Position numbers and translations under genes: made by a program. From the NCBI RefSeq assembly GCF_004514425.2, contig NZ_MYFN02000018.1, positions 26,850-72,639 of the forward strand: DNA of 45,790 nt, written 5' to 3'. Below the pieces are notes generated by a model. The model made no database searches, was not told where the DNA came from, and saw only the letters and a program-made list of their open reading frames with translations. Positions 42,460-45,790 of this stretch are shown here, one piece after another (position 1 is the stretch's first letter; each line of letters opens with the position of its first letter). This stretch comes from Shinella sumterensis (GTDB lineage Bacteria; Pseudomonadota; Alphaproteobacteria; Rhizobiales; Rhizobiaceae).

Positions 42460-42669
42460 TCACGCTTTGTGAAACAGTTCTGAAATATCAACGCCAAGTG
42501 CTTTGGCGATCCTGCTGAGGACATCAATGGATGGATTACGCTTGCCGCCTTCGACCCCGCTGAGATAGGTCTGATGGACGTCGGCAGCGTGTGCCACATC
42601 TTCTTGCGACAGCCCCTTTTCGCGCCGCAAACGCTGAATATTTCGTGAAACTCGCACACGTACGTCCAT
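42460..42669 (-). CDS. XRE-family regulator resembling restriction-modification controller (C) proteins
   Basis: A 69-residue helix-turn-helix protein from ATG 42669 (MDVRVRVSRNIQRLRREKGL). An ATG at 42705 in frame would lie at the likely transcription start, so I reject it. The core SQEDVAHAADVHQTYLSGVE with GGKRNPSIDVLSRIAKAL follows the layout of C proteins of type II systems (such as those of Esp1396I and PvuII). A C-box sequence overlaps its presumed -10 element at 42707-42717, the usual place for autoregulation. No methyltransferase gene is nearby. It is a candidate regulator of itself and of the divergent GIY-YIG gene. Confidence 0.8.
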   Translation of the reverse strand: MDVRVRVSRNIQRLRREKGLSQEDVAHAADVHQTYLSGVEGGKRNPSIDVLSRIAKALGVDISELFHKA

Positions 42670-42706
42670 GTGCGCATGGCGCTTGGAACCGCCACACTTC
42701 GCCATA

Positions 42707-42717
42707 GACTATAAGTC
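42707..42717 (-). promoter_or_regulatory. C-box operator with -10 element of the XRE gene
   Basis: On the minus strand GACTTATAGTC, a palindrome identical to a C-box half known from type II restriction controllers. TATAGT inside it is a good -10 element, with CCGACG 17 bases upstream as a weak -35. Only one clear copy is seen, whereas classical C operators have two. Confidence 0.6.
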
Positions 42718-42738
42718 ATAAAATTCTTATCGTCGGCC

Positions 42739-43125
42739 ATGCTTTCAGAACTTTATCTCTCCGAATGGTTTGAATGGGCTCGACGTTATGAGCTCCCGCA
42801 GGCTCCTGGCATCTATATTATTGCAAGAGGCGATATCCGAGAGATCGTATATATCGGGCGGACATGGGGAGGCGGGGGACTGCGTGACCGAATTCGGTCT
42901 TTTCATCGCTCTGCCTCAACGGGTAAAAAGGGGCACGCGGGGGGCGTGACCTTCCACCAAAAAGTTGGCCCTGCAGTAGATGCGCTTTTCGTGCGCGTGC
43001 ATTCACCTCTTGCCATAAATCCCGTGGACAAAATCATGCGCCCTTACCTCGATTATGCGGAGCGAAGGTTTATTTGGGAGTATGTCACGCAGCATGGCGA
43101 CCTTCCCCCGTGCGACAGCGAATAG
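42739..43125 (+). CDS. GIY-YIG domain protein, possible endonuclease
   Basis: A 128-residue protein with a GIY-YIG core: Gly24-Ile25-Tyr26 and Tyr38-Ile39-Gly40, followed by Arg41 and the helix GLRDRIRSFHRS, with Glu108 (YAERRFIWEY) as the candidate metal-binding glutamate. Such domains cut DNA in homing, repair and some type II restriction enzymes (for example Eco29kI). It diverges from the controller-like gene, with its start 22 bases past the C-box. TAAAAT at 42719-42724 may be its -10 element, making it almost leaderless. It ends 27 bases before the convergent integrase fragment. Nuclease activity and any restriction role are inferred. Confidence 0.7.
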   Translation: MLSELYLSEWFEWARRYELPQAPGIYIIARGDIREIVYIGRTWGGGGLRDRIRSFHRSASTGKKGHAGGVTFHQKVGPAVDALFVRVHSPLAINPVDKIMRPYLDYAERRFIWEYVTQHGDLPPCDSE

Positions 43126-43152
43126 CAGCGCATGCCGATTCCAATTTGGCCT

Positions 43153-43359
43153 TTAGATTGTAAGTGAAAGGGGCAGGTACGTTCCGAGCTTGATGCGGCG
43201 TGAGACAGCATCAACCCGAGTTGCTAAATACCAGACCTTTGCACCAGCGCTCGATACGCGGATATGCAGTCCAGTGACCAATTCATCACGGACCTCGTAC
43301 CGCTTGCCTTCGGCCGGAGGGAGATTGTCGAGCAATTTGGGTGTGAGTTTCTTTCGCAT
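43153..43359 (-). pseudogene. N-terminal fragment of a tyrosine integrase
   Basis: About 68 codons beginning MRKKLTPKLLDNLPPAEGKR and ending just after RRIKLGTYLPLSL, matching the arm-binding (DUF4102-type) domain that opens P4-like integrases. The core-binding and catalytic domains with Arg-His-Arg-Tyr are absent, so it cannot recombine DNA. It marks a mobile element whose integrase was lost by recombination near 43150. Confidence 0.7.
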
Positions 43360-43560
43360 AACGCAGTAATAAGATTGCAACGCCTGCGTGTCAGGGTACG
43401 ATTCGGAGCGGTGTTAAAACCTGTGAGAGTTTCCGCATCGTTTTTAAATGACAGAGAATTATGCGGGATGCGTTTTGAGAAATTCAAAAATTCAAACCGT
43501 GAGCCACGGCGAGTAATATGCATCTGGGCAGAGTAAGAATATTTGGATTAGGTGGACTGG

Positions 43561-45384
43561 ATGGCTGAACAGAGCATTATTTCTGAAGACATGACATTGA
43601 AGCGTGTGCTTCAAGATTTTTATCGCGTGCCCGATTATCAGCGAGAATATGTATGGGGAGAGACAAACCCCAAGGGTGAGGGCGGCGAAGAGGTCGATCA
43701 ATTTTTGTCAGACATATATGCTGAATATGAAAGCGCTACGAGAGAATTTGCCCCAGAATACTTCATTGGCACCATTGTAGTCTGTAAAGATAAGAATGAT
43801 GTATTCGAGTTAGTTGACGGACAACAGAGAACTACGACTACCTATATCACTCTATGTGCTTTGCGCGATGTCTTGGTAGAGCACGAACAGGATGTACCCG
43901 AAGAACTCAAAAGCCAGATCGCATCAAGCACGATTGATTGGCAGGGTGAAAATGTCTCGAGATTTCGTCTTGAGCTTCAATACGAGGATTCCGGCGGCAT
44001 TCTCGTAGAATACGGTCAAGGGCTGGGCAAAGATGCTAATAAAGAGCGGACACGTTCAATTCGCAATATTGGCAATGCCTACCAGACGGTCCGCGAATTC
44101 ATCTCGACGACACTTGCAAACGACCCTGCAAACGTCCGAAAGTTTCACGGTTATCTGACCAACAAGGTGAAGATTATTCGTATACAGACGCCGACAATCG
44201 CGAGAGCTTTGAAGATATTCGAGACGATCAATGACAGAGGCGTCGGACTCGATGCCATGGATTTGTTGAAAAATCTTTTGTTCATGAATGCGAAAGAGGG
44301 CGAATACGCAAAACTAAAGGATATCTGGAAACAGCTCACCGACGAGATCTACAGAGCGGGAGAGAAGCCCCTTCGCTTCCTCCGGTACTATTTGTTGGCA
44401 AGCTTCGATGTCGATAGCAAGCTGCGGGAAGAAGTCATTTATGACTGGTTCTTGAAGAACGAAAAATTGACGGGGCATAAGACTGAGCCCGTGAAGTTTG
44501 CGCAAAGCCTTTTAGATGCCGCAAAAGCTTACGGCCATTTCGTATCAAACCGCAATGCCTCTGGTGGACAGGAGCATGGTATCCGCAACACGCAACTGTT
44601 GGGCGGTAAGTCGATTAAGCAGCACTTCATTATTCTGCTGGCCGGTCGACATTTATCGCCTAGCAATTTCTCAAAGCTCTGTGCTGAAATCGAAAAGACA
44701 ATGTTCGTCTGGCTTATTACTGGCACAGCCGGCAAAGATTATGAGCGTCAAATTGTTGAAATGGCGCATGCATTGCGGAAGACTTCGGATGAAAATTTTG
44801 AGACATTCGTAGACATCCGCTTTAAAAATGAACGGTCCAGACTTGCGCCAGAATTCCATACGCGCATGACCACACTGAAGTATTGGGATGCTCGTCAGTT
44901 CCGAATTCGCTATCTATTAGCAAAGATCACTCAGTACGTCGACTTACTTGCATATGGTCCAAGTCAAGGTCGAGATGACCTTTTAGAATACACAGCAGGG
45001 GGCAATGACATCGAGCATATTCTACCCTCTTCAGCTGATATGGAGGCCATCACGGAGTTTGGCGAGGGCGCTAACAATCAACTACTTATTCAAAGATTGG
45101 GAAATCTTCTTCTCATCGAGAAGTCTATAAACCGTGCGATTCAAAACAAATCCTACTCTTCGAAAACCACAATATATCCTAAGTCAAAATACCTGCTGAC
45201 TCGTTGCCAAGCGAGCAGTCATAGTGGCGAGGTAGGGGTAGCGGATAAAATAACGACCGCCGCACAATCTCTCGAGGTGTTTCCTGAATGGAACGCTGCC
45301 GCCATTCAAAAAAGGCAGGAATTCTTGGCGAAACTGGCGGCATCGGTATGGGATGTTCATCCAGATCAGAGCGTTCCACAATAG
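43561..45384 (+). CDS. DUF262/DUF1524 protein, GmrSD-like candidate defence nuclease
   Basis: A 607-residue protein from ATG 43561. The N-terminal DUF262 part has YQREYVW (26-32) and the ParB-like DGQQR (86-90), known to bind and hydrolyse nucleotides in GmrS-type proteins; FETINDRGVGLDAMDLLKN follows. The C-terminal DUF1524 part has an HNH-like motif, EHILP with His486, then RLGNLLLIEKSINRA with the asparagines and NKSYSSK. The same domain pair occurs in type IV modification-dependent enzymes (GmrSD, BrxU) and in SspE of phosphorothioation-sensing systems. Codon use is markedly AT-richer than the core genes, indicating transfer. No partner genes are seen, so it may act alone. Confidence 0.82.
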   Translation: MAEQSIISEDMTLKRVLQDFYRVPDYQREYVWGETNPKGEGGEEVDQFLSDIYAEYESATREFAPEYFIGTIVVCKDKNDVFELVDGQQRTTTTYITLCALRDVLVEHEQDVPEELKSQIASSTIDWQGENVSRFRLELQYEDSGGILVEYGQGLGKDANKERTRSIRNIGNAYQTVREFISTTLANDPANVRKFHGYLTNKVKIIRIQTPTIARALKIFETINDRGVGLDAMDLLKNLLFMNAKEGEYAKLKDIWKQLTDEIYRAGEKPLRFLRYYLLASFDVDSKLREEVIYDWFLKNEKLTGHKTEPVKFAQSLLDAAKAYGHFVSNRNASGGQEHGIRNTQLLGGKSIKQHFIILLAGRHLSPSNFSKLCAEIEKTMFVWLITGTAGKDYERQIVEMAHALRKTSDENFETFVDIRFKNERSRLAPEFHTRMTTLKYWDARQFRIRYLLAKITQYVDLLAYGPSQGRDDLLEYTAGGNDIEHILPSSADMEAITEFGEGANNQLLIQRLGNLLLIEKSINRAIQNKSYSSKTTIYPKSKYLLTRCQASSHSGEVGVADKITTAAQSLEVFPEWNAAAIQKRQEFLAKLAASVWDVHPDQSVPQ

Positions 45385-45397
45385 CAGTTATCCACTG

Positions 45398-45434
45398 TAT
45401 GATACCTAGTGGGGGAAATCCTCTGGGTATCATA
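45398..45434. repeat. 9-bp inverted repeat after the DUF262 gene
   Basis: TATGATACC (45398-45406) and GGTATCATA (45426-45434) flank 19 bases, 14 bases after the DUF262 stop. It may end that transcript or be an operator; no T run follows. Confidence 0.5.
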
Positions 45435-45547
45435 TGGGAGCCGTGATCTGTGTTCTTGTATAATCGATATTGAAGAAAGATGAAACGGTGTTGCAGCTTT
45501 ATTTGTTGTTTCATCAATATCTTGCTGAGACAGAACGGTACTTGGAG

Positions 45548-45790
45548 TGCTCCCCATTTCACCGGACAGATCGGCTAGTTTGATTTAGCCCTGATGAACT
45601 GCCGAGGGGAAGCCATCTTGAGTGCGGAATGGGGATGGATTTCGTTGTAGTCTTCGATCCATCCGTCGATGAGCCGGAGCGCCGTTTCGGCGTCTGGCAG
45701 AGCTGATATGCGCACGTAATCCCGTTTCAGGGTTTTGACGAATGCCTCTGACATTCCGTTCGACTGGGGACTGGCGACCGGCGTGAAGCA
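45548..45790 (-). mobile_element. Left end of an IS3-family insertion sequence (partial)
   Basis: The element enters from the right edge. A terminal inverted repeat may begin near 45548 with TGCTCCCCATTTCACCGGAC, the form common in IS3-group ends, but its partner is outside the window, so the boundary is approximate. Confidence 0.55.
45575..45790 (-). CDS. IS3-family transposase OrfB, C-terminal part
   Basis: The last 71 codons of an integrase-core (rve) transposase, cut by the window edge. The readable part contains GMSEAFVKTLKRDYV, LRLIDGWIEDYNEIHPHSAL and ASPRQFIRA, which is the hallmark end of IS3-family OrfB and contains the catalytic glutamate (GMSEAF). The stop codon is at 45575-45577. 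OrfA and the start lie beyond the window. The visible part has no frameshift, so the transposase may be intact. Confidence 0.9.
   Translation of the reverse strand, partial: CFTPVASPQSNGMSEAFVKTLKRDYVRISALPDAETALRLIDGWIEDYNEIHPHSALKMASPRQFIRAKSN

Noticed and set aside
36729-45790. A second copy of the tRNA-Phe 3' end as the right attachment site
   Set aside because: No match to GGTTCAAATCCGCCTCC was seen by eye in this stretch; the far end of the island probably lies beyond the window.
1-45790. CRISPR array
   Set aside because: No series of regularly spaced direct repeats was seen on either strand.

Overview
The window looks like a chromosomal segment of a GC-rich alphaproteobacterium of the Rhizobiaceae (Rhizobium/Ensifer/Shinella type). 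I infer this from rhizobial-type gene neighbours (DUF2948, hisD, UPF0262, LMW phosphatase, infA, maf, yacG, tRNA-Phe), a RIME-like palindromic mosaic repeat, strong C/G preference at third codon positions, and the hybrid symporter-kinase family. Genus is not determined. Bases 1-62 hold no gene I can support.

Layout. (1) 63-6922: pyrD and a DUF952 gene; a small secreted coiled-coil protein; a tail-to-tail two-component pair resembling CrbR/CrbS; mscL. (2) 6977-15998: two divergent transcription units that look like one arginine-derivative uptake and breakdown locus. Leftward: a DDAH/arginine-deiminase-like hydrolase, a BetI-type TetR regulator, an AruH-like aminotransferase and an AruI-like ThDP decarboxylase. 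Rightward: a 15-codon upstream reading frame, a HisP-type ATPase, a lysine/arginine/ornithine-type binding protein, two permeases and an M20 amidohydrolase. (3) 16232-18757: a cyanide-insensitive-type quinol oxidase, cioA-cioB, plus a 37-residue DUF2474 protein. (4) 18969-22077: chorismate mutase, galE, a P-loop NTPase and a second aminotransferase. The 557-base gap that follows holds a candidate minus-strand small RNA ending in a clear terminator. (5) 22635-30190: a periplasmic alpha-2-macroglobulin with intact thioester motif, paired with PBP1C. (6) 30208-36728: RIME-like repeat, tRNA-Thr(GGT), then a housekeeping block murA, DUF2948, hisD, UPF0262, LMW phosphatase, infA, maf, yacG, tRNA-Phe(GAA).

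(7) 36729 to the end is a different kind of DNA: AT-richer, full of short, truncated and defence-type genes, placed directly after tRNA-Phe. It reads as a decayed integrated island. It holds a PrtN-like activator, a VapBC45-type toxin-antitoxin pair, a membrane coiled-coil protein resembling putative abortive-infection proteins, phage remnants ending in a tail tape-measure fragment fused tail-to-tail to a truncated type I restriction subunit, a controller-protein-like regulator whose promoter carries a C-box and which diverges from a GIY-YIG protein, an integrase N-terminal fragment, a DUF262/DUF1524 (GmrSD-like) protein and the end of an IS3-family element. The right end of the island is outside the window, and I found no second copy of the tRNA-Phe 3' end inside it.

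The most interesting candidates are the C-box/GIY-YIG module (about 42.46-43.13 kb), the arginine-derivative locus with its overlapping leader frame, and the candidate small RNA near 22.3 kb.
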